From Enterobacter hormaechei ATCC 49162 (GTDB lineage: Bacteria; Pseudomonadota; Gammaproteobacteria; Enterobacterales; Enterobacteriaceae), in the NCBI RefSeq assembly GCF_001875655.1, contig NZ_MKEQ01000001.1, positions 3,162,001 to 3,226,000 of the forward strand: 64,000 bases of DNA, read 5' to 3'. Below, piece by piece: positions 49,531 through 58,981 of this stretch. The notes under the pieces are model-generated. The model did not search any database and had not been told where the DNA came from. It worked only from the letters and a program-made list of their open reading frames with translations. Within the stretch, counting starts at the first letter, position 1. Every line of letters starts with the position of its first letter. The position numbers and the translations under genes are program-made.

Positions 49531-49800
49531 GTGGGTATCGAAACGATAATCGGGCTGGCCGCACTGGTGATTTCCGCCATTGCAGGCGCTTTTGGCCTGG
49601 GCCATATTCGCGGCACCAGCAAAGCTGAAGCGAAAGCCGACCAGCAGCGCACCAAAGATAACGCAGCGGCAACGGTCGCAGCAGCCGAACGCCGGGTAGA
49701 AGCAACGAAAGAGGCCAGCAATGTACAGCAGACTGTTAACCATATGTCTGACGACGATGTTGATCGCGAGCTGCGGGACAACTGGACCCGTAAGGGTTGA
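49531..49800 (+). CDS. Rz-like inner-membrane spanin
   Basis: An 89-residue protein starting at GTG 49531 (VGIETIIGLAALVISAIAGA). It has one N-terminal membrane segment (IIGLAALVISAIAGAFGLG) and a periplasmic coiled-coil-like region rich in Ala, Lys and Glu (KAEAKADQQRTKDNAAATVAAAERRVEATKEA). With the overlapping Rz1-like lipoprotein it would fuse inner and outer membranes at the end of lysis. Ribosome site gaggtgag. Confidence 0.82.
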   Translation: MGIETIIGLAALVISAIAGAFGLGHIRGTSKAEAKADQQRTKDNAAATVAAAERRVEATKEASNVQQTVNHMSDDDVDRELRDNWTRKG

Positions 49801-49933
49801 GGTAGCCGATACGTCTTGCGACTGGGTTAAACCCATCTACTGCACAGCAGCGCACGACTGGGATGTACTGGACAGGCAGACGAAGCGCGACATCCTGGCG
49901 CATAACAAAGCGTGGCAGGCGAACTGCAAGTAG
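49721..49933 (+). CDS. Rz1-like outer-membrane spanin lipoprotein
   Basis: A 70-residue protein embedded partly in the Rz-like gene in another frame, the classical Rz/Rz1 layout. The N-terminus MYSRLLTICLTTMLIASCGT is a lipoprotein signal with lipobox IASC (Cys18). The mature part includes two more Cys and CTAAHDWDVLDRQTKRDILAHNKAWQANCK, as in other short o-spanins. Confidence 0.85.
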   Translation: MYSRLLTICLTTMLIASCGTTGPVRVEVADTSCDWVKPIYCTAAHDWDVLDRQTKRDILAHNKAWQANCK

Positions 49934-50011
49934 GCCTTAATTGAAAGATAACTAAATAAATTTTCCAAATGGTCGTTATATAGAGAGTGTGTTTAATTAA
50001 GGGGGCAAACA

Positions 50012-50236
50012 ATGCCTTTTCTCATGGTGTTCTTTGTTGTCATTATGGTGTTACTCCTCTGGAAGGCAGGAATACCCCAGGCTATCATTATGTTAATCAT
50101 ACCCATCATGTTTAGTACTTTGGGAGGTATGGTTGCCGCCGTGGGAGTAAGCGCGTTCGCTACACCTATTGTTGGAGTGCCTGTTGGAATCGTTGTATTT
50201 TTAATGTTGATGGGTAAGTTTTTATCCAGAAGGTAA
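50012..50236 (+). CDS. Small hydrophobic membrane protein
   Basis: A 74-residue very hydrophobic protein with two to three membrane segments: MPFLMVFFVVIMVLLLWKAG, PQAIIMLIIPIMFSTLGGMVAAVGVSAFA and VGVPVGIVVFLMLMGKFLSRR. A strong AAGGGGG ribosome site lies 7 bp before the ATG. Located just after the spanins. I do not recognise the family; it may be a moron or superinfection-related membrane protein. Confidence 0.6.
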   Translation: MPFLMVFFVVIMVLLLWKAGIPQAIIMLIIPIMFSTLGGMVAAVGVSAFATPIVGVPVGIVVFLMLMGKFLSRR

Positions 50237-50459
50237 CCTAAATCCAATACTGAGGACAGGCATGTCACATGAATAGCTATGGCTTTCTTATGCGCATTCT
50301 TCATCTATTACAAAGCTCATCTGCTGGTTGCTAATGATGATAAAATGCAGAGTCCCATGGATTTGGGTAGGAAAAGCCTGGATATAATAAAAGACCGTGA
50401 GATGCAGTATGAAAATCTTAGGATTGGATGAGTACAGAACCCTTCGTGAGGGAGGGACA

Positions 50460-50672
50460 ATGAAGTATTTTGAACTGGAACGCATGCCTAACAGCACTTG
50501 GGTTGCCATTTTCGAAAGTTTGTTTGCCGAAAAGGATGAAAAGGCGTGGGTAGAGGGTTACTGCATTGTGACGAACTGCTCAAACAGTGAAGTATCCACC
50601 CGGTTCATATACTTGAAAGAAAAGTGCGAAGAAGCGAACTCTATATACAGGGTTAAGCATTCTGCACTATAA
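50460..50672 (+). CDS. Small hypothetical phage protein
   Basis: A 70-residue protein, MKYFELERMPNSTWVAIFES, then LFAEKDEKAWVEGYCIVTNC and on to RVKHSAL. The ATG at 50460 has a good GAGGGAGGG ribosome site; the frame is open 17 codons further upstream (ATG 50409) with less support. No family recognised, no membrane segment. Codon use and AT content resemble the nearby moron-like genes. Confidence 0.5.
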   Translation: MKYFELERMPNSTWVAIFESLFAEKDEKAWVEGYCIVTNCSNSEVSTRFIYLKEKCEEANSIYRVKHSAL

Positions 50673-51233
50673 CTAATTAAATAAACTTAAACTCCTGGTG
50701 ATTTGTTTGCTGCCATTTTCACTTCTTTCAGAATTGAATTCAGGTGTATGAGTTAAAAAAAGACTTTGGATATTAAAGGTAACGTAAATCACAGGCAAAA
50801 GATTCGTCAATGTGATTGAGTGTTCATGGACTAAACTTCTCTTGTAAGGATTATGTGTAGAAGGAGATTTTATGCACAGCTATTGAATTCTTAGGCTGAT
50901 GATGAGCCTGCTAAGACTTTGCTGAAAATTCGAAAGTTATCGGAGCAAGATTCTTTATCTGTATGCTAATGATGAGGTGAGGTGTTTGATGTGGATAATT
51001 TTTTTTCAACTTTTCTGAAAGGCGAAATGGAGCCATATTGGTGGCAGCCGACAGATACGTGAGCAGGAAAACGAAATTATCGAGGCTTAATGATGCTCTG
51101 ATTGTTGAAAGCAGCGAGACTGGCGCGTAGCAGTAGGATGGGTCATGCTTGGTTCTATACGTCAGTGAAGAGGCTGATACAGGAGTTCATATCGGTGCAG
51201 ACAGAAGCGTGATGCTACTTTAATCCAGCGGTG
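50673..51233. other. AT-rich gene-poor stretch after the lysis region
   Basis: No supported gene in 560 bp. It lies where the start of the packaging module should be and looks like decayed phage DNA. Confidence 0.5.
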
Positions 51234-51562
51234 AGCGCTTAATATTGTCTGTCCAACGGTTCGAAAGCCATTTCTGATTACCACATTCAGGCACTGGGTC
51301 ACTCGCTGGTGCTTTTTTATTGAGTGAATAATGGCAAACGCGACTGGAGAGCTTCAGCACGTTCCTAGTCCGAACATGGCGCAACGCGTATACATATTGT
51401 TTGTCCCAACGGTTCGAACCCATTTCTGATTACCACATTCAAGCCACTGCGCACTGCGCTGAAGTGCGCTTTTTATTGCGCAGATGAATAATGCGCAAAA
51501 CCGGACTGGGGAGAGCTTCAGCAACGGTTCCTGTCCGAACATGCCGCAACCTGTGCGTATCA
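51234..51562. repeat. Diverged tandem duplication of about 150-170 bp
   Basis: Copy 1 (about 51238-51390) and copy 2 (about 51391-51562) share CAACGGTTCGAA, CATTTCTGATTACCACATTC, GAGAGCTTCAGCA and GTCCGAACATG in the same order, with many substitutions and small indels. Copy 2 also has a GCGCACT..AGTGCGC hairpin plus T-run (about 51448-51475). Copy 2 leads into the terminase remnant; copy 1 carries a second, worse-preserved start of it. Confidence 0.75.
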
Positions 51563-51895
51563 CCTAAAGGAATGGTGTGAAGCGCAGGGACTGAAGCTAC
51601 GCTACCGCCCGTCGATATATCAGCAAAAAACTTCTGCTGCAAAATATCACTGCGCAGAAAAATCAGTGCGCATTGCGCAGAAAGAACAAAGCGCAAATGA
51701 GCTGATGGATGATGATGGACTTACTGCTCAGCAACGCTTATTTGTTGCGGAATACCTGAAAGGATGGTGATACGCTCACACAAGCAGCTATCAGGGCGGG
51801 TATACAGCAAAAAATCCGCTGAACAAATTGGTTATCAACTCCTTCAGAAAACTGTCAGTTGCCCAGGCTATTGCACAACAACAGAAAGGCTCCAT
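51490..51895 (+). pseudogene. Terminase small subunit remnant
   Basis: Frame-shifted pieces read TGESFSN.., EWCEAQGLKLRYRPSIY, CAQKEQSANELMDDDGLTAQ then QRLFVAEYLKG, AAIRAG and QIGYQLLQKTVSVAQAI-like segments, in the order found in small terminase proteins of lambdoid phages. Several stops and indels break it, and its 3' end is cut by the IS element at 51896. The large terminase that should follow is absent. Confidence 0.65.
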
Positions 51896-51969
51896 TGAAG
51901 TGCGTTTACTGAATGTTGGCCACCTGAACAGAGGTGATATGCTCACCTCAGAACAACACAGGTGTCATA

Positions 51970-53141
<1,172 letters not shown>

Positions 53142-53146
53142 CCACT

Positions 53147-53950
53147 TCACTGATTCATCCGCTGATTAAAGGCAGAATCATCAGGCATATCCAGGCGAAC
53201 ATCGATCCAGCTGTTCACCGGCACGTCCATCGGTTCCCCTTTTGTTTTGACGATCTCCCCTTCATCGCTCAGCATGTATTTTCGCTTAAACAGGCGGATA
53301 GTCAGCCCACCGCTTTCTGCCTGCTCTGCTTCAACAATCCCAAGCTCTCCCATGCCGCCTGGGTCCATTGGCGGCAGTAACTGCCAGCCTTCTGATGCCA
53401 GGCCATCCGAACCGGTAAGAATATATACCCCAACATCCAGCCGAGAGATTTTGATCCCTTCAGCCTCGGCGTTCGCCGTACCGCAGCCGCACCAGGTGAA
53501 GCCTACTTCGTCAACATCGGTACGCTGGTTCTCGTTCTGAGATTTCACGATTCTGGCCACCGGCGAAGCTGCCTTAAGCGTGCCATCTGATGCCGTAGTG
53601 GTGTTCGCCGAGGAATAATAGACGGCCCACGGTGACCAGTTATTAAGATATCTTCGACGTGATGCCATTCGATTATCAACTGTTAGCTGTATTTGCGATA
53701 CATAACCTGTGCCATCACCTCCCCCCGCACGTACGCCAGTTATCATGGTGGAATAGGGGTCATAATAATTAGAACCGCTGGCACCAGGGCCAGAACTAAA
53801 ACACGAGAAAGTTACGTCATTTGCATTTAAAGTGGCGTCAGACGCATTCAGATTTGTTCTGCCTAATCCAAAGTCACCAACTTTCAGAACCCGACCTAGA
53901 GTCATATCAGTTGATGATGTGGTTAGTGCGGCTGTTGCGGCACTTCCCAA
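53147..53950 (-). pseudogene. Tail-fibre C-terminal segment, truncated by the IS element
   Basis: Reading frame of about 267 codons on the minus strand: GSAATAALTTSSTDMTLGRV then LKVGDFGLGRTNLNASDATL.. This is the distal repeat and tip of lambdoid/P2-type tail fibres (VLKVGDFGLG is typical). The 5' end lies at the invertase crossover site with a stop just upstream in frame, so it is a silent alternative fibre end. The 3' end now stops in TGA, the first bases of the IS inverted repeat, so its own C-terminus is lost. Confidence 0.75.
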
Positions 53951-53966
53951 ACCGACGTTTTATAGA
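53941..53966. other. DNA inversion crossover site (dix-type)
   Basis: CACTTCCCAAACCGACGTTT followed by TATAGA resembles the 26-bp gix/pix/hix sites, with inner arms AAACC and GGTTT-like CGTTT around a 2-bp centre. It lies at the start of the fibre segment, beside the invertase, as expected for a tail-fibre inversion cassette. No second site was found in the window. Confidence 0.72.
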
Positions 53967-54031
53967 TTGCCCTGCGGCATCCATGCCGATAACTTCACCT
54001 GATTTTTTGCAGAAAATATTGGGTGAAAAAC

Positions 54032-54580
54032 ATGCTAATTGGCTACGTAAGGGTGTCAACAAATGACCAAAACACAGATCTTCAGCGACAAGCTCTCGAA
54101 CGCGCAGGATGTGAACAGGTTTTTGAGGAAAAAATGAGCGGGACGGTAGCGAACCGGCCAGCGCTTAAAAAGCTTCTTCGAACGCTGAGTGAGGGCGATA
54201 CGCTGGTAGTGTGGAAGCTGGATCGCCTCGGGCGAAGCATGCGAAATCTGGTACTGCTGGTCGACGAACTCCGGCAGCGCGGCATCCACTTCAAAAGCCT
54301 TACGGACAGCATCGACACTTCCAGCCCAATGGGGCGTTTCATATTCCACATCATGTCAGCCCTGGCCGAGATGGAGAGGGAGTTAATCGTGGAACGCACC
54401 CGGGCAGGACTGGCGGCAGCCCGGGAGAAAGGGCGCATAGGCGGCAGAAGGCCGAAGTTAACCCCTGAGCAATGGGCGCAGGCTGGCAGGCTGATCGCAA
54501 ACGGAATGGACAGAAAGCAGGTGGCGATTATTTACGACGTTGCGGTGTGCACCTTGTATAAAAAATTTCCGGCGCGGTAG
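54032..54580 (+). CDS. Serine DNA invertase (Pin/Gin family)
   Basis: A 182-residue serine recombinase that flips tail-fibre segments. MLIGYVRVSTNDQNTDLQRQ contains the catalytic Ser (RVST); RLGRSMRNLVLLVDELRQRG and SPMGRFIFHIMSALAEMERELIVERTRAGLAAAREKGR are family hallmarks. The C-terminal HTH is QWAQAGRLIANGMDRKQVAIIYDVAVCTLYKKF. ATG 54032 is preferred to a GTG 9 bp upstream. Only one candidate crossover site and one fibre end remain, so inversion here probably has no substrate. Confidence 0.92.
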   Translation: MLIGYVRVSTNDQNTDLQRQALERAGCEQVFEEKMSGTVANRPALKKLLRTLSEGDTLVVWKLDRLGRSMRNLVLLVDELRQRGIHFKSLTDSIDTSSPMGRFIFHIMSALAEMERELIVERTRAGLAAAREKGRIGGRRPKLTPEQWAQAGRLIANGMDRKQVAIIYDVAVCTLYKKFPAR

Positions 54581-54696
54581 GGGTAGAGGAAAAAAATATT
54601 GAACATTTAATCCAATTTTCGTAATAAAGTATTGAAATGATGTAATAAAGTTGTTGAAATTTTGGTAAGCGGTTGGGTTGAGCATTGGGGGTATTC

Positions 54697-55119
54697 ATGG
54701 CAAAAACAGATTCTATTACACCTGAAGAGTTTAGGGCTATTCACTTTGAATTGTCTAAAATCTCATCAACTTGGGCAGACTTATGGCTAACATTGTTTTC
54801 TCTCCGTGCTGAAGGCAGCAGGGTGATTACTATTAGATATTCCGATATCGAAGATGACATGCTGCACTTGGCTGGAACTCCAAAATTTGAGCCACGAACA
54901 ATTAGATTAAATTTATTGCTTTCTAAGTTAATTGCGTACAGAAAGGATTGCAATCCTTCTGATATTTATGTTTTCCAGAGTAGATCAAATCGAGTTAAAG
55001 GGTTAGCTAGGCCTGTGACTGTAATAGCAATGAATAATGCCTTAAAACAAGCATCCAAATATGTAACAAGGAAAAACATCACCATGAAAAGTGCTTTAAG
55101 GGTAATCGGAAGGAACTAG
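54697..55119 (+). CDS. Degenerate tyrosine-recombinase-like protein
   Basis: A 140-residue protein, MAKTDSITPEEFRAIHFELS. The order LWLTLFSLRAEGSRVITIRYSDIEDDMLHL..EPRTIRLNLLLSKLIAYRKDCNPSDIYVFQSRSNRVKGLARPVTVIAMNNALKQASKYVTRK looks like the first half of a phage integrase catalytic domain, but the usual Arg of the R-H-R triad and the whole His-Arg-Tyr end are missing. A gene of this kind is known from the right ends of some lambdoid prophages. Function unknown; fold assignment is tentative. GC content is low. Confidence 0.5.
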   Translation: MAKTDSITPEEFRAIHFELSKISSTWADLWLTLFSLRAEGSRVITIRYSDIEDDMLHLAGTPKFEPRTIRLNLLLSKLIAYRKDCNPSDIYVFQSRSNRVKGLARPVTVIAMNNALKQASKYVTRKNITMKSALRVIGRN

Positions 55120-55785
55120 TTGGACGAGGGTTCATACACTAAATACCCACCTGTTTATGGAAAGTTAGGACGATGGTCAATGATCACGTCCTTTATCAAG
55201 TCATTATTCTCCCTGATGATTTTCGATTTACTACTCGATTGGATGTAAGATATGTACATGCATGAATCTTAGGAGGGATTTCGAGTAAGTAAAATGAGAT
55301 CCTGATCAGAATAAATCAAACCTGGCATTGAGTAGAGTAAATAATAAAGCTGCGCATGCAAGATTTAATAGTATAACAAAACGGGCAGAAACATTCACTG
55401 AACAAATCTCCTGATCATGTATTAGACAGAGAATGACTGTAATGTAAAACCATCTTACATACACCTACTAAAAAAGACAGATAAAACAAGGTGCCATCCG
55501 ATGAGATAGCTAAGCATTTGCGCCTTGGATAGGTCTTACCATCGGAACATCGGGTTATGCTCGCTTGTTGAGTGCTGAGAAATGAAGAGATTAGAGGTTT
55601 ATAAGAGGTAGCCAGTTTGTCAAACGAGATAGTTTATTTATGATGCTCAACATATTGAATTGTTTAGCTTTATCATGGTGGTTTAGGGGGCGTTAAAACG
55701 AACTTATCACATTGTATTAAAAGTAAACAACTATCTTTCGTTTGATGCCTGAAAGCAGATGGGGATGGTTTTTCACTTTTTCTTC
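55120..55785. other. AT-rich gene-poor region before the flagellin gene
   Basis: About 670 bp without a supported gene on either strand. Base composition is clearly more AT-rich than the flanking host DNA. It may hold a promoter region or relics of acquisition of the flagellin-TldR cassette. Confidence 0.5.
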
Positions 55786-55812
55786 TAAAGGTCCAGAGTA
55801 CGTTGCCGATAG
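55786..55812 (+). promoter_or_regulatory. Sigma-28 (FliA) promoter of the phage flagellin gene
   Basis: -35 TAAAGGTC (55786-55793), 11-bp spacer, -10 GCCGATAG (55805-55812). This agrees with TAAAGTTT-N11-GCCGATAA in spacing and 13 of 16 bases. It puts the phage flagellin under the host flagellar cascade. Confidence 0.92.
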
Positions 55813-55888
55813 TGAACATAGCGGCGCAGGAGCCAAATGGTGGAAGCCGTAAACTTAATTTAAGTTCAGTCAAATAGGAATTACTATC

Positions 55889-57904
55889 ATGGCACAAGTC
55901 ATCAATACCAACAGCCTCTCGTTGCTCACTCAGAACAACATCAACAAAAACCAGTCTTCAATGTCTACTGCCATTGAGCGTCTGTCTTCCGGTCTGCGTA
56001 TCAACAGCGCAAAAGATGATGCTGCTGGCCAGGCGATTGCCAACCGCTTCACCTCTAACATCAAAGGTCTGACTCAGGCTGCGCGTAACGCCAACGACGG
56101 TATCTCCGTTGCACAGACCACTGAAGGCGCATTGTCTGAAATCAACAACAACTTACAGCGTATCCGTGAGCTGACTGTTCAGTCTTCTACTGGTACTAAC
56201 TCTGAATCCGATCTGAACTCAATCCAGGACGAAATCAAATCCCGTCTGGACGAAATTGACCGCGTATCCGGCCAGACCCAGTTCAACGGCGTGAACGTGC
56301 TGGCAAAAGACGGTTCCATGAAAATTCAGGTTGGTGCGAACGATGGTGAAACCATCACAATTGACCTGAAAAAAATTGATTCCTCTACTTTAAACCTGAC
56401 TGGATTTAACGTTAACGGTAAAGGTGAAGTAGCGAATACCAAAGCAACAGCTGACGATCTGAAATTAGCTGGTTTTACTAAAGGCACTACAGATGCGAAT
56501 GGTGTGACTGATTATAAGAACACCATTGCTAACAGTAAGGCATCAGCTTCTGATTTATTAGCAAATATCTCAGATAAATCCGTTATCACTGGCGGCGGCG
56601 CAAATGCGTTCGGTGTGGCTGCAACCGCAGGTTACAAATATGACGCGGCAAGCAAATCATACAGCTTCGATGCGACAGGCGCAGATTCAGCAAAGACACT
56701 AAGCATTATTAACCCAAATACAGGGGATTCTTCTCAGGCAACGGTTACGATCGGTGAAAAAGATCAGAAAGTTAACATCTCCCAGGATGGTAAAATCACT
56801 GCGGCAGATGATAACGCGACGCTGTATTTAGATAAGCAAGGTAACCTGACGAAAACCAATGCGGGTGGCGTTGCTGTTGCAACTTGGGACGGATTAATTT
56901 CAAACAGCGACTCGACTGGCGCAGTTCCTGTTGGTGTTAAGACTAAAATCACTCTTACGTCCGGTGCTGCTTCCGGGATGTCTGTGAGTTCAGAAGGTGC
57001 CGGCATTCAGACTTCAACAAATGCCCAGATTCTGGCGGATGGCGCATTTGCTGCCAAAGTGAGCATCGACGGTGGCGCGGCAACCGATATTATGGTTGCT
57101 AATAATGGTAATATCACTGCGGCTGACGGTAGTGCGCTTTATCTTGATTCATCAACTGGTGGCTTCACTGCTACTGCAGCGGGGAATACAGCTGCAACAT
57201 TAGACGCATTAATTGCTAATGGTAAAACAGCGACTATGACCGTCGCATCAGGTACCAGTCAGAACACTGTTTATAGCACTACTGGCAGCGCTGACTTCAC
57301 CAGCCTGGCTAAAGTTGACACTGTTAATATCACCAATGCACATGTAAGTGCTGAAGGCATGGCCAACCTGACTAAAGGTGCAAACTTCACCCTTGATCTG
57401 GGTGGTACAGGTACAGCCACTCACACCGTTACCGCAGCAGGTGTTGTTAAAGATGCTGCCAATGACGATGTTTATGTTGACGACGGTGCGCTTTCCAGCG
57501 AGCCGACAAAAGATGTGACCTACTTTGAACAGAAGAACGGTGCTATCACCAACAGCACTGGCGGTACCATTTATGAAACTGCTGATGGTAAGTTGACCAC
57601 CGAAGCTACCACCGCTTCCACCTCTACTGCCGATCCACTGAAAGCGCTGGACGATGCAATCAGCCAGATCGACAAATTCCGTTCTTCCCTGGGTGCTGTA
57701 CAAAACCGTCTGGTTTCTGCAGTAACCAACCTGAACAACACCACTACCAACCTGTCTGAAGCGCAGTCCCGTATTCAGGATGCGGACTATGCGACCGAAG
57801 TGTCCAACATGTCCAAAGCGCAGATCATCCAGCAGGCTGGTAACTCCGTGCTGTCCAAAGCTAACCAGGTTCCTCAGCAGGTTCTGTCTCTGCTGCAAGG
57901 CTAA
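55889..57904 (+). CDS. fliC: Phage-encoded flagellin (FliC homologue, FliCP)
   Basis: A 671-residue flagellin. Residues 1-180 are the conserved D0/D1 domain (MAQVINTNSLSLLTQNNINK.., LSSGLRINSAKDDAAGQAIA, IRELTVQSSTGTNSESDLNS) and residues about 580-671 the C-terminal D1/D0 (DPLKALDDAISQIDKFRSSL.., NQVPQQVLSLLQG). These ends allow assembly with host FlgK/FlgL/FliD and export. The central ~400 residues (D2/D3) are a long Thr/Ala/Asp-rich beta region exposed on the filament. Host-like codon use in the ends, more AT-rich centre. It lies in the prophage, not in the fli cluster, behind its own sigma-28 promoter and directly before the TldR gene. Confidence 0.95.
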   Translation: MAQVINTNSLSLLTQNNINKNQSSMSTAIERLSSGLRINSAKDDAAGQAIANRFTSNIKGLTQAARNANDGISVAQTTEGALSEINNNLQRIRELTVQSSTGTNSESDLNSIQDEIKSRLDEIDRVSGQTQFNGVNVLAKDGSMKIQVGANDGETITIDLKKIDSSTLNLTGFNVNGKGEVANTKATADDLKLAGFTKGTTDANGVTDYKNTIANSKASASDLLANISDKSVITGGGANAFGVAATAGYKYDAASKSYSFDATGADSAKTLSIINPNTGDSSQATVTIGEKDQKVNISQDGKITAADDNATLYLDKQGNLTKTNAGGVAVATWDGLISNSDSTGAVPVGVKTKITLTSGAASGMSVSSEGAGIQTSTNAQILADGAFAAKVSIDGGAATDIMVANNGNITAADGSALYLDSSTGGFTATAAGNTAATLDALIANGKTATMTVASGTSQNTVYSTTGSADFTSLAKVDTVNITNAHVSAEGMANLTKGANFTLDLGGTGTATHTVTAAGVVKDAANDDVYVDDGALSSEPTKDVTYFEQKNGAITNSTGGTIYETADGKLTTEATTASTSTADPLKALDDAISQIDKFRSSLGAVQNRLVSAVTNLNNTTTNLSEAQSRIQDADYATEVSNMSKAQIIQQAGNSVLSKANQVPQQVLSLLQG

Positions 57905-57921
57905 TTTCAAATTAAGTGTCA

Positions 57922-57946
57922 AAGCCCCATATATGTGGGGCTTTTT
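57922..57946 (+). terminator. Terminator after the phage flagellin gene
   Basis: AAGCCCCATATATGTGGGGCTT hairpin followed by TTTT, 18 bp after the stop; it separates flagellin transcription from tldR. Confidence 0.92.
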
Positions 57947-58048
57947 ATTGGTTGAATAAGGTCGTTAAAAGTAGTCAAATCCTTTAATCAACGCTCGCAC
58001 GATGATTTAGCATTTAACCAGTTTCGCTCCGTTTACACAGGTCCAGTT

Positions 58049-58981
58049 GTGATTAAAAAACAGGCATTCAAATTTTTGCTTGAACCTAACAAAGGTCAGT
58101 TATCAGACTTTTTGGCCTTTGCTGGCTCCTGTCGTTTTGTTTACAACAAAGGCCTTGCTCTTCTTAACGAGAATTACCGTTCTGGTAAAAAATTCATAGG
58201 CTACATTCAGCTGGCTTCTGAATTGGTTGAATGGAAGAATGAAGAGAGCCTTTCTTGGTTGAAAGAAGCCCCTTCTCAGTGTTTACAGCAATCGTTAAGA
58301 GATTTAGACAGAGCATTCAGAAACTTTTTTACCGGCAAATCACAATATCCAAAGTTTAAAAAGAAAGGTCGGCATGATTCTTTCCGTATACCATGCCAAA
58401 GGGTTAGAGTAGATCAAGAAAAAAAATTGGTATCTCTTCCTAAAGTCGGCTGGGTAAAGTATCGCAAGAGTCGTGAAATCATTGGTGATTTAAAAAACGC
58501 AACTATTTCCCTGAATCAGGGGAAGTGGTATATCAGTTTTAATACAGAGCAAACAGTCCCTGATCCAATACACCCCTCTGATATCAAATCTACAATTGTA
58601 CTTAATAATGTGGATAGCGTTCATCTGTCATCTGGGGGCGGCGGTGATAACACTTACCAAGCGGAAGAAAAGAAAAAATTAATCCGTCTTAATAAAACAC
58701 TGACCAGAAGAAAGAAACACAGCCAAAATTGGCTAAAAACCAAAGGTAAAATTGACAGAGTAAAATCAAAGGCAGCAAGGATAAGACTCGATAATATCCA
58801 TAAAGCAACCACGGCAATTTGTAAAAATCACGCAGTTGTTGAGGTTGTGAACTTGATGGATTCTGTATCTGACAAGAACGATAACACTCTGAGTATGAGA
58901 TACGAATTTGTCAGGCAGTTGATATACAAACAAGAATGGCTGGGTGGTGAAGTTATTCGCCGGGAGAGTAAACCCTTGTAA
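58049..58981 (+). CDS. tldR: TnpB-like nuclease-dead repressor (TldR), flagellin-associated
   Basis: A 310-residue protein of the TnpB/IS605 OrfB fold that should bind a guide RNA and block transcription rather than cut DNA. N-terminal TnpB features are present: CRFVYNKGLALLNENYRSGK, QSLRDLDRAFRNFFTGKSQYPKFKKKGRHDSFR, and a basic bridge region (RRKKHSQNWLKTKGKIDRVKSKAARIR). RuvC-I, normally GIDLG, reads IVLNN (residues 183-187), so the catalytic Asp is lost. RuvC-II keeps Glu265 in VVEVVNL. The protein ends at SKPL, before the CxxCG zinc finger and RuvC-III Asp. No tnpA or transposon ends are present. Start is GTG at 58049. Confidence 0.93.
   Translation: MIKKQAFKFLLEPNKGQLSDFLAFAGSCRFVYNKGLALLNENYRSGKKFIGYIQLASELVEWKNEESLSWLKEAPSQCLQQSLRDLDRAFRNFFTGKSQYPKFKKKGRHDSFRIPCQRVRVDQEKKLVSLPKVGWVKYRKSREIIGDLKNATISLNQGKWYISFNTEQTVPDPIHPSDIKSTIVLNNVDSVHLSSGGGGDNTYQAEEKKKLIRLNKTLTRRKKHSQNWLKTKGKIDRVKSKAARIRLDNIHKATTAICKNHAVVEVVNLMDSVSDKNDNTLSMRYEFVRQLIYKQEWLGGEVIRRESKPL

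Noticed and set aside
50880..51230. Decayed gene in the AT-rich stretch after the lysis cassette
   Set aside because: Short frames occur but none gives a recognisable or continuous protein.
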